Assembly (NCBI RefSeq): GCF_030812195.1
Contig: NZ_JAUSSF010000002.1
Span: forward strand, 744,001 to 808,000
Direction of reading: 5' to 3'
DNA from: Chryseobacterium lathyri
GTDB lineage: Bacteria > Bacteroidota > Bacteroidia > Flavobacteriales > Weeksellaceae
DNA length: 64,000 bases
Positions 41,776 to 51,211 of the stretch are shown in pieces. Under the pieces are notes generated by a model. That model made no database searches. It was not told the origin of the DNA and saw only the letters and a program-made list of their open reading frames with translations. Numbering within the stretch: position 1 is the stretch's first letter; each line of letters opens with the position of its first letter. The translations under genes and the position numbers were made by a program.

Positions 41776-42732
41776 TTATTCTATTTTTACTTTTGCCTTA
41801 GGCTTTTTGGCCGCTGGCTTTTTCTCTGTTTTTTTGGTTTCCTTTGGCTTGGTTGTCGTCTTTTGCTTTATTTTTTCCTTCGACTTTGCTGGGGACGTTT
41901 TTGTTTTAGCAGTTCTGAGCAGTGCATCCGGTTTTTTTACGGCTGCGAGAACCGGAGCTTTTGCCAGTTCTTTATTTCCTGCTTCAAGGATACTGTCGTT
42001 TTCTTTGAAATAAGGATTTAAAGTGGTTACAATCTGGTTCTGGTATTTTACAGAAACCATGCTGTACTTTTGGGGATCCTGGAATACAAGATATTTTTCC
42101 ACAAAAGTTTTTAAGCCTTTTACTTTAAATTCAATATTATCAAGATCTCCTATTTCCACTTTATAATTTCCGTCGCTGGTTAGAAGATTATAATCGTCTT
42201 TGTCTTTTGAAATTCCGATAAAGAATTTTTTACTGAAATCATCTTTATCAATTTTCTCAACCAGCTCGGCGAGCTTCTGATATTCATCTGGCTTCACATT
42301 TCCTGTTACCAGCATGCAGGGATGCGAGTAGGTTTTGGAAATAGGGAATTCGGTCCCTTTTTCATCGACATAAAAGTCTCTTCCGTCTTTATTCAATCTG
42401 AATACGGGAACCCTCTGTTTGATATCGAGGTACAGTTTTCCGTTCAGGTTTAAATAGACATTGGCACTATCTACGGCGGGAAGTGAATTGATCTTCTTTT
42501 CAAGTACTGGAATATTTAAATCTCCTACTTTTCCGGAAGGGTTTTCTTTTTTTACAATTTCCCGGATATCTTTTTCATCGATGAAGTATACGGGTGTTTT
42601 TTCATTCATTTTTACAGAAATCTTATTGTCCGTAATCTTCTGGCCGCTGAATCTCTTCAATGAGAAACTCAGCAGTAATCCAAGGATGATCACTGTGACA
42701 GCAATTTTTAATATTCTGTATTTATTTTTCAT
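41776..42732 (-). CDS. ftsQ: Cell division protein FtsQ
   Basis: 318 residues. One N-terminal membrane helix (about 8-24, ILKIAVTVIILGLLLSF) precedes the periplasmic POTRA-like and beta domains, with NSLPAVDSANVYLNLNG and KQRVPVFRL. After the core ends near TLNPYFKEN (about residue 243), a low-complexity tail of roughly 55 residues is made mostly of Lys, Pro, Thr and Ala, resembling histone H1 tails. FtsQ bridges early and late divisome proteins. Position between murC and ftsA supports the call. Confidence 0.9.
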   Translation of the reverse strand: MKNKYRILKIAVTVIILGLLLSFSLKRFSGQKITDNKISVKMNEKTPVYFIDEKDIREIVKKENPSGKVGDLNIPVLEKKINSLPAVDSANVYLNLNGKLYLDIKQRVPVFRLNKDGRDFYVDEKGTEFPISKTYSHPCMLVTGNVKPDEYQKLAELVEKIDKDDFSKKFFIGISKDKDDYNLLTSDGNYKVEIGDLDNIEFKVKGLKTFVEKYLVFQDPQKYSMVSVKYQNQIVTTLNPYFKENDSILEAGNKELAKAPVLAAVKKPDALLRTAKTKTSPAKSKEKIKQKTTTKPKETKKTEKKPAAKKPKAKVKIE

Positions 42733-42740
42733 ATTTTATT

Positions 42741-42823
42741 GTATTCATGTATTATGTAAAATGTATTGATGATTTTGCCAAGCTTGATCATGAATACGTA
42801 AATACATTACTACTTTTTACATT
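42741..42823. repeat. Dispersed dcw intergenic repeat, copy A (murC-ftsQ)
   Basis: An ~83-bp element from GTATTCATGTATT to TACTTTTTACAT. It is nearly the same as the element at 46587-46673, with about five substitutions and a few single-base gaps. Its ends are inverted (TGTAAAATGTATT against AATACATTACTAC/TTTTTACA), so it can fold into a hairpin. It includes the murC stop codon and fills the gap to ftsQ. Confidence 0.75.
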
Positions 42824-44175
42824 TTTGAAATCCATTCTGCAATAGGGTCATACAGGGTGTCAATGTTTCCTGCGCCTACGGTAAGGAGGATGTCAAAATC
42901 TTTTTCCTTTATTTTTTGAAAAGCACCGGATAGATCCGATTTTTCTTTTTTATCTAAATTCACTTTTTCCAGCAGCCAGTCAGACGTTATTCCTTCAAAG
43001 TTCTCCTGAAGCTCTCTTGCAGGGTAAATGTCGAGAAGAATGAGTTCGTCCGCTTTGCTTAAGCTTTCTGCAAATCCATCAGCGAAATCTCTTGTTCTAC
43101 TGAACAGATGGGGCTGAAAGACTACCAATAGTTTTTTATCCGGATAAAATGTCCTGACTGAACCCATTACCGCATTGATTTCTGTCGGGTGGTGGGCATA
43201 ATCATCAATGTAAATCTTACCGTTAGGATAAATATGCTTGGTATATCTTCTTTTAATTCCTTTAAAATTGGCAATAGCCTTTTTCAGGGTTTCAAAATCT
43301 ACGCCTAAATTGTGAAGAATAGCCAGGGCAGCTGTTGCATTTTCCACATTATGGATCCCCGGAATCTCCCATACAAAATCTTTTACTGTTTCAGAAGGGG
43401 TATGAAAATCAAAGTAGATTTTATCATGATCCATACGCAGGTTGTCCGAATAGTAATCTGCTTGTTCGTTGACGGCATAGGTCCTGTGATCCCGGCCAAT
43501 ATCCAGTCCTTTTCTTACGAATAGCTGTTTGTCATCCGGAACGAGGGCCGCAAACTGTTTGAAACCTTCTTCAATCATATTTTTATCGCCGTAAATATCC
43601 AGATGGTCTGCATCGGTAGAAGTTACTACTGCCCAGTCCGGAGAAAGGGACAGAAAGCTTCTGTCATATTCATCTGCCTCCACTACGGAATATTGTGTAC
43701 CGTTATATAGAAAGTTGGATCTGAAATTCTCAGAAATACCGCCTAAAAAGCATGAAAACGGAAGAGCAGCCTCTTTACAAAGGTGTGAAACCAATGTAGA
43801 GGTTGTTGTTTTTCCATGTGTTCCGGCAACGGCAATACAATCTGTATTTTCTGTGATCAGACCTAAAACTTTCGCACGCTTTAAGACTTCAAACTGATTC
43901 TGGTTAAAATAATCTAAGATTCCCAGCGTTTTGATGGCGGGAGTATAGATCACCAAGGTATTTTCTTTTTGAAGTGAGGTTATTTTCTCACCGGTATGAT
44001 CTTCAAAAACAATATCAATTCCTTCGTTCATCAGCTGTGTGGTAAGCTTGGTATTGGTTTTGTCATAGCCCATCACATTTTTGCCTGAGGCATTGAAATA
44101 GCGGGCCAAAGCACTCATTCCGATACCTCCGATTCCTACGAAGTAATAGTTTTGATATGTTTCTAATATGTTCAT
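42817..44175 (-). CDS. murC: UDP-N-acetylmuramate--L-alanine ligase
   Basis: 452 residues. N-terminal GIGGIGMSALARYF binds the UDP substrate, AGTHGKTTTSTLVSH is the ATP loop, and DDYAHHPTEINAV marks the C-terminal domain of MurC. It adds L-Ala to UDP-MurNAc, the first amino acid of the stem peptide, in the cytoplasm. It lies between murG (22 bp) and ftsQ, as in other Bacteroidetes. Its last codons run into the repeat element downstream. Confidence 0.97.
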   Translation of the reverse strand: MNILETYQNYYFVGIGGIGMSALARYFNASGKNVMGYDKTNTKLTTQLMNEGIDIVFEDHTGEKITSLQKENTLVIYTPAIKTLGILDYFNQNQFEVLKRAKVLGLITENTDCIAVAGTHGKTTTSTLVSHLCKEAALPFSCFLGGISENFRSNFLYNGTQYSVVEADEYDRSFLSLSPDWAVVTSTDADHLDIYGDKNMIEEGFKQFAALVPDDKQLFVRKGLDIGRDHRTYAVNEQADYYSDNLRMDHDKIYFDFHTPSETVKDFVWEIPGIHNVENATAALAILHNLGVDFETLKKAIANFKGIKRRYTKHIYPNGKIYIDDYAHHPTEINAVMGSVRTFYPDKKLLVVFQPHLFSRTRDFADGFAESLSKADELILLDIYPARELQENFEGITSDWLLEKVNLDKKEKSDLSGAFQKIKEKDFDILLTVGAGNIDTLYDPIAEWISKM

Positions 44176-44197
44176 TCTTTTTTGTATTAATGTATTT

Positions 44198-45307
44198 TTA
44201 CATTGTACTCTTTACCGTTTTAAATATCTCATCTACAATCTCTTTTGCGGCATTGGGCTTGGCAAAATATTCCATATTCTGAGACATTTCATCTCTTAGA
44301 CTTTCGCTGCTGCAGATCTCTTCCAGGGTACTCCAGAATTTTTCCTGCACTTCGGAATCTTTTACCATTCTGGCTGCATTTTTTTCAACCAGATTCATGG
44401 CATTTTTGGTTTGATGGTCTTCCGCTGCAAAAGGGAAAGGCACTAAGAGAACAGGTTTCTTTGCTACTGCCAGTTCCGAAATGGCAATAGCCCCGGCTCT
44501 CGAAACAATAATATCCGCTGCAGAATAGGCCAGCTCCATATCTTTGATGAATTCAAGGATCTGAATGTTTCTGCTGTCGCTATCTTTTGTTTCTTCTAAA
44601 ATATCTTTATAATCAAGCTTTCCTGTCTGCCAGATCAGCTGATAATCTTTTTTTTCCAGTTCATTTAAATGAGATTTCCATGCATTGTTTAATGTTCTGG
44701 AGCCTAAAGAGCCCCCTACCGAAAGTATGGTAAGTTTATCTTTACTCAGTCCCATTTTTTCTTTTGCCTTATCGGTTTTCTGCATTCCTGAAATAATATT
44801 CTCACGAATAGGGTTGCCCAGGAATTTTATTTTTTCAGCAGGGAAGCCTTCCACTTTAGGATAAGCCGTAAAGACAGCTTTAGCTTTCTTGCTTAAGATT
44901 TTATTGGTGACACCGGCATGGGCATTCTGCTCCTGGATGAAGATTGGGATTCCCAGTTTACTGGCTTCGTATAAAGCTGGCCCGCTTGCAAAACCACCTG
45001 TTCCCACTGCAAAATCCGGGGCAAAGTTTTTAATAATCTTTTTTGATTTGGACAAGCTTTTCAAAATTTTGAAAGGCAGACCTAAATTTGATAATATATT
45101 TCCTCTGTCGATTCCGGCGATATCAATTCCCTCAATTTTATAACCTGCCTGCGGAACTTTTTCCATTTCCATTTTTCCGTTGGCACCTATGAACAAAAAT
45201 TCTGTATCAGGAAATCTTTTTTTGATCTCATCTGCAATCGCGATAGCCGGGAAGATATGTCCTCCTGTTCCGCCGCCGGATAATACTACTTTTAGTTTCT
45301 TGTTCAT
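44198..45307 (-). CDS. murG: Lipid II synthase MurG (UDP-GlcNAc transferase)
   Basis: 369 residues of the GT-B fold. The first glycine loop is LSGGGTGGHIFPAIAIA, the second SVGGSLGSRTLN, and the donor-binding region SRAGAIAISELAVAKKPVLL is followed by FAAEDHQTKNA. It transfers GlcNAc from UDP-GlcNAc to lipid I at the inner face of the membrane. It is 22 bp upstream of murC and about 33 bp after ftsW, in a continuous transcript. Confidence 0.97.
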   Translation of the reverse strand: MNKKLKVVLSGGGTGGHIFPAIAIADEIKKRFPDTEFLFIGANGKMEMEKVPQAGYKIEGIDIAGIDRGNILSNLGLPFKILKSLSKSKKIIKNFAPDFAVGTGGFASGPALYEASKLGIPIFIQEQNAHAGVTNKILSKKAKAVFTAYPKVEGFPAEKIKFLGNPIRENIISGMQKTDKAKEKMGLSKDKLTILSVGGSLGSRTLNNAWKSHLNELEKKDYQLIWQTGKLDYKDILEETKDSDSRNIQILEFIKDMELAYSAADIIVSRAGAIAISELAVAKKPVLLVPFPFAAEDHQTKNAMNLVEKNAARMVKDSEVQEKFWSTLEEICSSESLRDEMSQNMEYFAKPNAAKEIVDEIFKTVKSTM

Positions 45308-45340
45308 TTTTATTTTTTTATTGATACCGTTTGTTTTGAG

Positions 45341-46579
45341 TTAAGCGATATCATTAATTTCTGCTACACTCTGTTTTTTGCCCATTCCTTCTTCATCATA
45401 GATCTGGATTCTTGAGCTTATATTTAAAATAATTCCAAGCTGGAGATAGGTTACCAGCATGGAGGTTCCTCCATAACTTATCAGTGGCAACGGCTGCCCT
45501 GTTACCGGGATCAGGTTAACCGCCACAGCAATATTTACAGAAAGCTGTATGAAGATCATCACCCCGAGACTGAGCACGAGCAGTGACCCAAAAAACGCGG
45601 GCATTTTGCTGGCAATCATCACAATCCTGATCATCATAATAAGATAAAGACATATCAGGAAGGCGGCGCCGATCAGTCCGTATTCTTCTACGATCACAGC
45701 AAAAATAAAATCGGAAGCAGACTGGGGTAGCATTTGTTTCAATGCGCTTTTTCCGGGTCCCATTCCGGTAATTCCACCATGGACAATAGCAGCTTTAGCC
45801 TGCATTACCTGGTAGTTTTTAGCTTTTACGCTTTCATCATCTACATCGGCCGTTTTTGCTTTGCTGGATGTAAATGTTTCGATACGGCTCATCCATGTAT
45901 GCACACGGTTTCCACCGATGAGGTTGGTATTTAATGCAATAATCAGAAACAGGACAATAGCTACAAATGAGGAAGAGATGAAACCTGCAATATATTTCCA
46001 GTGAAGCTGCCCTATGATTAGAACGATTACAGAAACCATCAGGATCATCAATGCCGTAGAACCGTTGTCTTTTGCTACCAGCACAAATACCAGCAGGATT
46101 GGCCCGAAGATGTACATAATGTTCTCTATAGGAAGTCTTTCCCGTGTTATTTTTTTGGTCAGATATCTGCAGAGATATATAACGAGCATTAAAAATGCAA
46201 ATGAGGATGGCTGGAATGAGATGGGTGTTCCCGGGATTTTCAGCCATCTTGAAGCACTGGCTCCGTCAATGGTTTGACCTGTAAACATGGTGATAACGAG
46301 CAGTACAATCATTAAACCGAGCAGAATACTGCTGAGCTTCCCGATATACTCATATTTTACCATTCCCACGACTCTCATAATCACAAGACCTAAGACCACA
46401 AAGAACATATGCTTGATAACGTGACCTGTAGTAGTCCCATTATTAACGATATATTCCAGATTTGAACTTGCAGAGTATACCGGGAAAATAGAGAAAATAG
46501 AGATCACAAGGATGACCATCCAAAGTACTTTATCGCCCTTTAGAAATTCAATTCTGCTTTCTGTGTTCTGTTCGTCCAT
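45341..46579 (-). CDS. ftsW: Peptidoglycan polymerase FtsW
   Basis: 412 residues with about ten membrane helices of the SEDS family. Conserved spots are the WLKIPGTPISFQPSSFAF stretch (with the family Gln-Pro-Ser/Glu), GPGKSALKQMLPQSASDFIF and GQPLPLISYGGTSM. FtsW polymerises septal glycan with FtsI. I start at the Met at 46579 (MDEQNTESRIEF). The frame is open for another 26 codons, but those bases belong to the repeat element, so the longer form is rejected. It lies between murD and murG. Confidence 0.95.
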   Translation of the reverse strand: MDEQNTESRIEFLKGDKVLWMVILVISIFSIFPVYSASSNLEYIVNNGTTTGHVIKHMFFVVLGLVIMRVVGMVKYEYIGKLSSILLGLMIVLLVITMFTGQTIDGASASRWLKIPGTPISFQPSSFAFLMLVIYLCRYLTKKITRERLPIENIMYIFGPILLVFVLVAKDNGSTALMILMVSVIVLIIGQLHWKYIAGFISSSFVAIVLFLIIALNTNLIGGNRVHTWMSRIETFTSSKAKTADVDDESVKAKNYQVMQAKAAIVHGGITGMGPGKSALKQMLPQSASDFIFAVIVEEYGLIGAAFLICLYLIMMIRIVMIASKMPAFFGSLLVLSLGVMIFIQLSVNIAVAVNLIPVTGQPLPLISYGGTSMLVTYLQLGIILNISSRIQIYDEEGMGKKQSVAEINDIA

Positions 46580-46586
46580 ATTTTTT

Positions 46587-46673
46587 GTATTCATGTATTG
46601 ATGTAAAATGTATTCATGATTTTGCAGTAAGCTTTGATCATTAATACGTAAATACATTCCTACTTTTTACATT
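46587..46673. repeat. Dispersed dcw intergenic repeat, copy B (murD-ftsW)
   Basis: The second copy of the ~85-bp element, from GTATTCATGTATTG to TACTTTTTACAT. Like copy A it begins 7-8 bases from the next gene's start codon and ends at the previous gene's stop. Shorter related words occur in the gaps 44176-44197 and 47999-48070. Confidence 0.75.
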
Positions 46674-47998
46674 TACTTTAATACCTGCTCTTTAAACTGT
46701 TTTCCTCTGTCTTCATAGCTTTTGAACAGGTCAAAACTTGCGCAGCACGGGGAAAGCAGAACGGTATCTCCGCTCTTTGCCAGGGATTTTGATATTTTCA
46801 CTGCTTCTTCCATGCTTGAAGTATCATAGATGAATTCTTTTTTGTCTTTAAAGAATTCTATAATCTTCGTATTGTCTATTCCTAAGCAGACAATTGCTTT
46901 TACTTTTCTTTTAACGAGATCTTCAATTTCTGAGTAGTCATTTCCTTTATCTAATCCTCCCACGATCCAGACTGTTGGGGTTTTCATGCTTTCTAAAGCA
47001 TAATAGGTAGCGTTTACATTCGTTGCCTTACTGTCATTGATGTATTTTACTCCGTTGGTTTCTGTCACGAATTCAAGCCTGTGCTCTACCGCCTGGAAGG
47101 TCATTAATGAATTTCTGATGCTCTCATTGTTGATTTTCAATATTTTACCAGCAATAGAGGCAGCCAGGCTATTGGCTACATTATGATTTCCAAGAAGAGA
47201 GAGCTTATCGATATTCATGGAAAACTCGTCCTCCATTTTTACCACGATCTGGTCGTCCTCAATGAAACCACCCTCAGACAGTTTTTCTTTTATAGAGAAA
47301 GGGATCATTTTCGCTTTTATTTCCAGCTTCTCAAGGATGTTTTTACTCATTTCATCATCCTTGTTATAGATGAAGAAATTGTCATTTTCCTGGTTTTCTG
47401 CAATTCTGAATTTAGCTAAAGCATATTCTTCATAATTGTAGTTGTATTGATCCAGATGATCCTGAGAAAGGTTCAGCAATAAGGAGATATACGGCCTGAA
47501 GTTCTGAATGTCATCCAGCTGGAAAGAGCTTACTTCCAGAACATAATATTCATGATCTTCATCGGCCACCTGTTTTGCAAAGCTGTATCCTATGTTTCCT
47601 CCCAGTCCTACATTCAGTCCGTCATTTTTCAGGATATAATAGATCAGTGAAGTTGTTGTTGTTTTTCCGTTGCTTCCTGTAATAGCAATGATCTTTGCAT
47701 CAGTAAATTCTGAGGCAAATTCAATTTCAGAGGAAAGTCTTATTCCTTTCTCATGAATTTTATGAACGATCTCTGCCTTTTTGGGAATTCCCGGGCTTTT
47801 TACGATCCAGTCTGCATTTAAAATCCTTTCTTCGTTGTGGTTTCCTTCTTCAAATTCAATTTCATTGTCGGCTAAAAACTGCTTATAGTTATCCTTAATA
47901 GCGCCTTTGTCTGAAAGAAAAACCTCCAGACCCTGTTTTTTCGCTAAATAAGCAGCTCCGCATCCGCTCTCTCCACCTCCTAAAACAACTATTTTCAT
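46673..47998 (-). CDS. murD: UDP-N-acetylmuramoylalanine--D-glutamate ligase
   Basis: 441 residues. VVLGGGESGCGAAYLAKKQG binds the UDP part, AITGSNGKTTTTSLIYY is the ATP loop, and KYINDSKATNVNATYYAL and LLSPCCASFDLFKSYEDRG are typical late MurD motifs. It adds D-Glu to UDP-MurNAc-L-Ala. It follows mraY by about 72 bp and is separated from ftsW by the dispersed repeat. Confidence 0.97.
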   Translation of the reverse strand: MKIVVLGGGESGCGAAYLAKKQGLEVFLSDKGAIKDNYKQFLADNEIEFEEGNHNEERILNADWIVKSPGIPKKAEIVHKIHEKGIRLSSEIEFASEFTDAKIIAITGSNGKTTTTSLIYYILKNDGLNVGLGGNIGYSFAKQVADEDHEYYVLEVSSFQLDDIQNFRPYISLLLNLSQDHLDQYNYNYEEYALAKFRIAENQENDNFFIYNKDDEMSKNILEKLEIKAKMIPFSIKEKLSEGGFIEDDQIVVKMEDEFSMNIDKLSLLGNHNVANSLAASIAGKILKINNESIRNSLMTFQAVEHRLEFVTETNGVKYINDSKATNVNATYYALESMKTPTVWIVGGLDKGNDYSEIEDLVKRKVKAIVCLGIDNTKIIEFFKDKKEFIYDTSSMEEAVKISKSLAKSGDTVLLSPCCASFDLFKSYEDRGKQFKEQVLK

Positions 47999-48070
47999 AT
48001 TTATTCTTTTGTAAAATGTAAAATGTATTAATGTAATTTGGTTTTATTTTTAATACTCTTACTTTAAAAT

Positions 48071-49312
48071 TTATCTCATTTTTAATGTGATCAGGCATAC
48101 AATAGCCAGCACTACACCGATGATGATCATTCTGTTTACGATCTTACTCTCATGGAAACCTCCTTTCTGATAATGGTGGTGCAATGGTGACATTCTAAAA
48201 AATCTATTGTTTTGGGCGTATTCCAACCCGTATTTTCTTTTTCTGTATTTGAAAACAATGACCTGCAGCATGACAGATACGTTTTCAATCAGGAAGATCC
48301 CGCATAAAACCGGAATCAGGAGTTCTTTTCTTAAAATGATCGCTAAAACAGCAATCACCCCACCAAGCATCAAACTGCCGGTGTCACCCATGAATACTTG
48401 GGCAGGATAGGTGTTGTACCAGAAGAAACCAATTACCGCACCCACCATGGCTACCGCGAAAATCGTGGTTTCACCCATATTGGGGAGGAACATGATATTG
48501 AGATAGTCTGCAAAAATAATATTCCCGGAAAGATAGGCGAACAGCGCCAGGGTAAGCAGTATGATGGCACTGGTTCCTGCTGCAAGCCCGTCAATTCCAT
48601 CCGTAATATTGGCTCCGTTTGACACGGCAGTCACGATAAAAATAACAATTGGGATAAAGACAATCCATGCCCACTCATGGGCATCTTTATCATTCATCCA
48701 AAACAAAATTCCACTGTAATCAAATTCATTGTTCTTAGCAAACGGAACAGTAGAAACAGTGATCTTTTCTGTAGGCATAAAGTTCTGCTCTACATTGTTT
48801 CGGTTCACGACCTTTGCATCTGCATACTTTCTTTTAACGGTGATATCCGGATGGAAATACATTGTAATTCCGACAATTAGCCCTAATCCAACCTGGCCCA
48901 CAATTTTGAATTTTCCGCTCAGACCGTCTTTATTTTTCTTGATCTTTTTTAAATAATCATCTACGAAACCTATGGCTCCCATCCATAACATAGAAACAAG
49001 CAGCAGAACTATATAGACATTGGTGATCCTGGTAAAGAGCAGCACAGGAATAATCGTTGCAATAATAATGATCAGTCCTCCCATGGTAGGAGTTCCTTCT
49101 TTCTGCTTTTGTCCGTCCAGTCCAAGATCACGCACCAACTCGCCCATCTGTTTTGACCTCAGATAGTTAATGATCCTCTTTCCGTAGACCAAGGCAATGA
49201 TGAGAGAAAACAGTACGGCGATACCTGCACGGAAAGAAATGTATTTCAGCATTCCCAATCCCGGTATGTGGATTCCCTGACTGGTTAGATATTCGTATAG
49301 ATAGTATAGCAT
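48071..49312 (-). CDS. mraY: Phospho-MurNAc-pentapeptide transferase MraY
   Basis: 413 residues, about ten membrane helices. Signatures are [22 protein letters not shown] with the Asp pair, [11 protein letters not shown], and the loop [15 protein letters not shown]. MraY makes lipid I from undecaprenyl phosphate. A ~45-residue insertion with charged residues (around 165-215) lengthens it beyond the E. coli enzyme (360), as is common in Bacteroidetes. Upstream, the operon is interrupted by a truncated four-helix-bundle gene. Confidence 0.97.
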   Translation of the reverse strand: MLYYLYEYLTSQGIHIPGLGMLKYISFRAGIAVLFSLIIALVYGKRIINYLRSKQMGELVRDLGLDGQKQKEGTPTMGGLIIIIATIIPVLLFTRITNVYIVLLLVSMLWMGAIGFVDDYLKKIKKNKDGLSGKFKIVGQVGLGLIVGITMYFHPDITVKRKYADAKVVNRNNVEQNFMPTEKITVSTVPFAKNNEFDYSGILFWMNDKDAHEWAWIVFIPIVIFIVTAVSNGANITDGIDGLAAGTSAIILLTLALFAYLSGNIIFADYLNIMFLPNMGETTIFAVAMVGAVIGFFWYNTYPAQVFMGDTGSLMLGGVIAVLAIILRKELLIPVLCGIFLIENVSVMLQVIVFKYRKRKYGLEYAQNNRFFRMSPLHHHYQKGGFHESKIVNRMIIIGVVLAIVCLITLKMR

Positions 49313-49350
49313 GTTCTTTTTTAATTTAAAAATTTAATTTATTTAAAGAT

Positions 49351-49674
49351 TTAAAGATGGGGTTTCTCCATATTCTCACTTAAATACTTAATAAAGTTGG
49401 AAATATTAGAAGAAACTTCTCGTGAAAGATTAGTGATTTCTTCAGCCTTATTTTCATCTCCTAATTTTAATCTTTTACTTACGATCATCATACTTCTAAC
49501 TTCGGCACAACTGCCTTTTGCAATTTTTAAATATTTAATAAATTGTCTGTTATTATTATATTCTGAGCCTTCTGCAATATTGTTGGATATTGAAAATCCG
49601 GCTCTTTTTATTTGGTTACTGAATTCAAATTCTCTTTCTAAATTTTCACTTCTAAGAAATTGATAAACTTTCAA
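49351..49674 (-). pseudogene. 5'-truncated four-helix-bundle (23S rRNA IVS-type) gene in the dcw operon
   Basis: The 107-residue frame matches the four-helix-bundle family found in 23S rRNA intervening sequences and scattered in genomes: FEFSNQIKRAGFSISNNIAEGSE and FIKYLKIAKGSCAEV are diagnostic. The family normally begins about 20 residues earlier. Here an in-frame TAA lies directly before the first possible start, a TTG, and the murE stop is only 11 bases further upstream. The first helix is therefore missing and I call it a remnant, although a short product is still possible. Its function in complete form is unknown. It is foreign to the usual dcw order. Confidence 0.75.
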
Positions 49675-49685
49675 TTAATTTCAGC

Positions 49686-51146
49686 TTATTTACTCATTAA
49701 CTTCCAAAGTTCGCTGATCGTTTCTTTGTCGTCAAAATGATGTTTTACACCATTAATTTCCTGGTAGTTTTCGTGGCCTTTTCCGGCTACTAAAACAATA
49801 TCTTTCGGTTCTGCAAACCTTATTGCCATTTTTATGGCTTCTTTTCTGTCCGGAATTGAAGTGTATTTGCTGAAGTTTTGGGATTCAACACCGGCTTCAA
49901 TTTCTTTGATGATCTGGGCAGGATCTTCTGTTCTCGGATTGTCTGAAGTGATAATTGCCAGCGTTGATTTTCTGGTGGCAATATTTCCCATTTCAGGCCT
50001 TTTGGAGTGATCCCTGTCGCCTCCACATCCGAATACGGTGATCAGCCTTTCATTTTTCGTTCTGATATCGTTGATGCTGTCCAGAATGTTTTCTAAAGCA
50101 TCCGGTGTGTGTGCATAATCTACGATGAAGAAAATCCCACCATCTGATTTGAACGTTTCAAATCTCCCTGACACTCTTTTGAGCTTACTGATCGCCTGCA
50201 AAATTTCATCCTGTTCAAAACCAAGTTCGGAAGCAATTCCGAAAACCAGCAGAAGATTATAAATATTGAATTTTCCCGTCAGTGTGGTCCAGAATTCTTT
50301 TCCGTTGAAGTTCAGCAACATGCCGTTGAAATCAATTTCTAAAGATTTCCCATGGTAGTCCGCCATGGTTTTCAGGGCATAAGATTTTTTCTGTGCCTTT
50401 GTGTTCTGAAGCATTACCATGCCGTTTTTGTCATCTACATTCGTGATGGCTACGGCCGTATCTTCGAGTTCGTCAAAAAATCTTTTCTTTATTTTAAGAT
50501 ATTCGTCGAATGTTTTATGATAATCCAAATGGTCATGGGTAAGGTTGGTAAAGCCTGCCACTTTAAAATGTAAGCCTTCAATTCTGTTTTGGGCAATTCC
50601 GTGAGAGCTTACCTCCATGAAGGCAAATTCACAGCCTTCCTCAACAGCCTGGGCTAATATTCTATTAATGGTAATAACATCCGGAGTCGTGTGTGTTGCC
50701 GGGATAATTTTTTCCCCGATTCTGATCTCTACGGTAGAAAGCAGGGCAGAATCATAGCCTAAGTTTTTGAATACATCAAAAAGAAGAGTGGACACAGATG
50801 TTTTTCCATTGGTTCCGGTAACTCCGATTAGCTTTAGTTTCTGTGATGGGTTTCCATAAAAGTTGGAAGCCAGATGTCCCAGTGCTTTAGATGAATCTTT
50901 CACCTTAATGTAGGTTACGTCTTCATCCATTGTTTCCGGAAATTTTTCACATACAACTGCTTTTGCACCTTTTTCAACAGATGATGCAATGTATGAATGT
51001 CCGTCTGCAACGGTGCCTCTCACTGCAATATAGAGTGAGCCTTCCGTAACCTTTCTGCTATCGAAAACCAATTCTGAAACCTCCCTTGCGTCGTCGCCGT
51101 GAATTTCTGAAACTGGGATCCTTTTTAATAATTCTGTTATTATCAT
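49686..51146 (-). CDS. murE: UDP-MurNAc-tripeptide synthetase MurE
   Basis: 486 residues. The ATP loop is GVTGTNGKTSVSTLLFDV, and TTPDVITINRILA and MEVSSHGIAQNRIEGL are typical of MurE. The amino-acid-selecting motif reads DNPRTEDP; the DNPR form indicates meso-diaminopimelate as the third residue, as in Gram-negative walls. It is 66 bp after ftsI. The 3' boundary with mraY carries the decapitated gene. Confidence 0.97.
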   Translation of the reverse strand: MIITELLKRIPVSEIHGDDAREVSELVFDSRKVTEGSLYIAVRGTVADGHSYIASSVEKGAKAVVCEKFPETMDEDVTYIKVKDSSKALGHLASNFYGNPSQKLKLIGVTGTNGKTSVSTLLFDVFKNLGYDSALLSTVEIRIGEKIIPATHTTPDVITINRILAQAVEEGCEFAFMEVSSHGIAQNRIEGLHFKVAGFTNLTHDHLDYHKTFDEYLKIKKRFFDELEDTAVAITNVDDKNGMVMLQNTKAQKKSYALKTMADYHGKSLEIDFNGMLLNFNGKEFWTTLTGKFNIYNLLLVFGIASELGFEQDEILQAISKLKRVSGRFETFKSDGGIFFIVDYAHTPDALENILDSINDIRTKNERLITVFGCGGDRDHSKRPEMGNIATRKSTLAIITSDNPRTEDPAQIIKEIEAGVESQNFSKYTSIPDRKEAIKMAIRFAEPKDIVLVAGKGHENYQEINGVKHHFDDKETISELWKLMSK

Positions 51147-51211
51147 TTTATATCTGACAGGAATTTTTCCTGTCTTTTATTATTGTCCTTTTAGGACTTG
51201 GTTCTGTTATT

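Noticed and set aside
46580..46657. Longer FtsW start with 26 extra residues
   Set aside because: The extra codons are the dispersed repeat, and the family begins near MDEQNTES.
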